Source: Enterobacter genomosp. O (lineage in GTDB: Bacteria; Pseudomonadota; Gammaproteobacteria; Enterobacterales; Enterobacteriaceae). From it: a DNA stretch of 64,000 nt. The DNA is taken from the NCBI RefSeq assembly GCF_001022965.1, contig NZ_LECZ01000018.1, positions 1 through 64,000 of the forward strand. Reading direction: 5' to 3'. A program made the position numbers and the translations under genes. Below the pieces are notes generated by a model. It had not been told where the DNA came from and did not search any database. It saw nothing but the letters and a program-made list of their open reading frames with translations. Shown piece by piece: positions 63,449-64,000 of the stretch (its first letter is position 1; the number at the start of each line of letters is the position of its first letter).

Positions 63449-64000
63449 ATGAGCAAAACACATTTAACAGAACAGAAGTTTTCCGACTTCGCCCTGCACG
63501 CAAAGGTAATCGAAGCCCTTGAAAATAAAGGGTTTCATAACTGCACGCCCATTCAGGCCCTCGCGCTGCCGCTGACGCTGGCCGGTCGCGATGTTGCCGG
63601 GCAGGCGCAAACCGGTACCGGCAAAACGATGGCGTTTTTGACGTCAACGTTTCATTATTTACTTTCTCACCCAGCGATTGCAGACCGCAAAGTTAACCAG
63701 CCGCGCGCGCTAATTATGGCCCCGACGCGAGAACTGGCGGTACAGATCCACGCAGACGCTGAACCCCTGGCGCAGGCTACCGGCCTGAAGCTTGGCCTGG
63801 CCTATGGCGGCGATGGCTACGATAAGCAGCTGAAAGTGCTGGAAAGCGGTGTGGATATCCTGATCGGTACCACCGGCCGTCTTATTGATTACGCCAAACA
63901 GAACCACATTAACCTCGGCGCAATCCAGGTTGTGGTGCTCGATGAAGCTGACCGTATGTACGATCTGGGCTTCATTAAAGACATCCGCTGGCTGTTCCGC
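63449..64000 (+). CDS. rhlB: ATP-dependent RNA helicase RhlB (5' part)
   Basis: RhlB is the DEAD-box helicase of the RNA degradosome that unwinds structured RNA for PNPase. The first 184 codons are present; the frame remains open at the window edge, and the full protein is about 420 residues. Visible motifs are the Q motif (TPIQALALP, 33-41), AQTGTGKT (53-60), PTREL (92-96), GG at 120-121, TTGR (141-144) and DEAD (165-168). No strong ribosome-binding site is seen before ATG 63449. Divergent from trxA. Confidence 0.97.
   Translation, partial: MSKTHLTEQKFSDFALHAKVIEALENKGFHNCTPIQALALPLTLAGRDVAGQAQTGTGKTMAFLTSTFHYLLSHPAIADRKVNQPRALIMAPTRELAVQIHADAEPLAQATGLKLGLAYGGDGYDKQLKVLESGVDILIGTTGRLIDYAKQNHINLGAIQVVVLDEADRMYDLGFIKDIRWLFR

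Overview
The window is core chromosome of an Enterobacteriaceae species close to Enterobacter or Lelliottia. The proteins look like near relatives of Escherichia coli K-12 proteins of almost the same length, the codon use is GC-rich, and REP/BIME-type palindromes sit between several convergent genes. The gene order follows the E. coli 84-86 min region from the upstream edge of an rRNA operon (rrnA position) to rhlB. I find no phage, insertion sequence, CRISPR array, toxin-antitoxin or defence cassette. The clearest accessory gene is one MFS permease inserted between hemY and glmZ.

Left part (1-19,900). The tandem P1/P2 promoters and antitermination leader of an rRNA operon point leftward; the rRNA itself lies outside. 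Then come the leftward pepQ-yigZ-trkH-hemG cluster (peptide and proline recycling, K+ uptake, haem), the rightward fadBA operon (beta-oxidation, with a FadR operator), ubiD-fre (ubiquinone, flavin reduction), rfaH, the Tat secretion genes tatABC with tatD, the ubiquinone genes ubiE-ubiJ-ubiB in the same run, rmuC, udp and the dienelactone hydrolase gene dlhH.

Middle (19,900-47,000). The divergent metE/metR pair has MetJ and MetR sites. It is followed by bioP (yigM), yigL-pldB, rhtB/rhtC, recQ, pldA, yigI, rarD and corA. corA has a long leader holding a small ORF. uvrD has a LexA box and follows dapF-yigA-xerC-yigB, with lptM (yifL) just upstream and cyaY. The divergent cyaA/hemCDXY pair carries a CRP site and a TTG start for cyaA.

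Right part (46,400-64,000). This holds the MFS permease, the sRNA glmZ with a sigma54 promoter and a GlrR site, and a four-gene tRNA operon (Arg-His-Leu-Pro, transcribed leftward). After yifK comes the full enterobacterial common antigen cluster (wecA-wzzE-wecB-wecC-wecD-wecE-wzxE-wecF-wzyE-wecG), most genes overlapping by ATGA. Then rho, with a decayed rhoL leader peptide in its 5' region, trxA, and the 5' end of rhlB, cut by the window edge.

The points most worth a second look are the corA-leader ORF, the broken rhoL, the permease at the hemY/glmZ junction, the 113-base antiparallel coding overlap of metR and yigM, and a long stem-loop just after trxA. None is strong evidence of a wholly new system.
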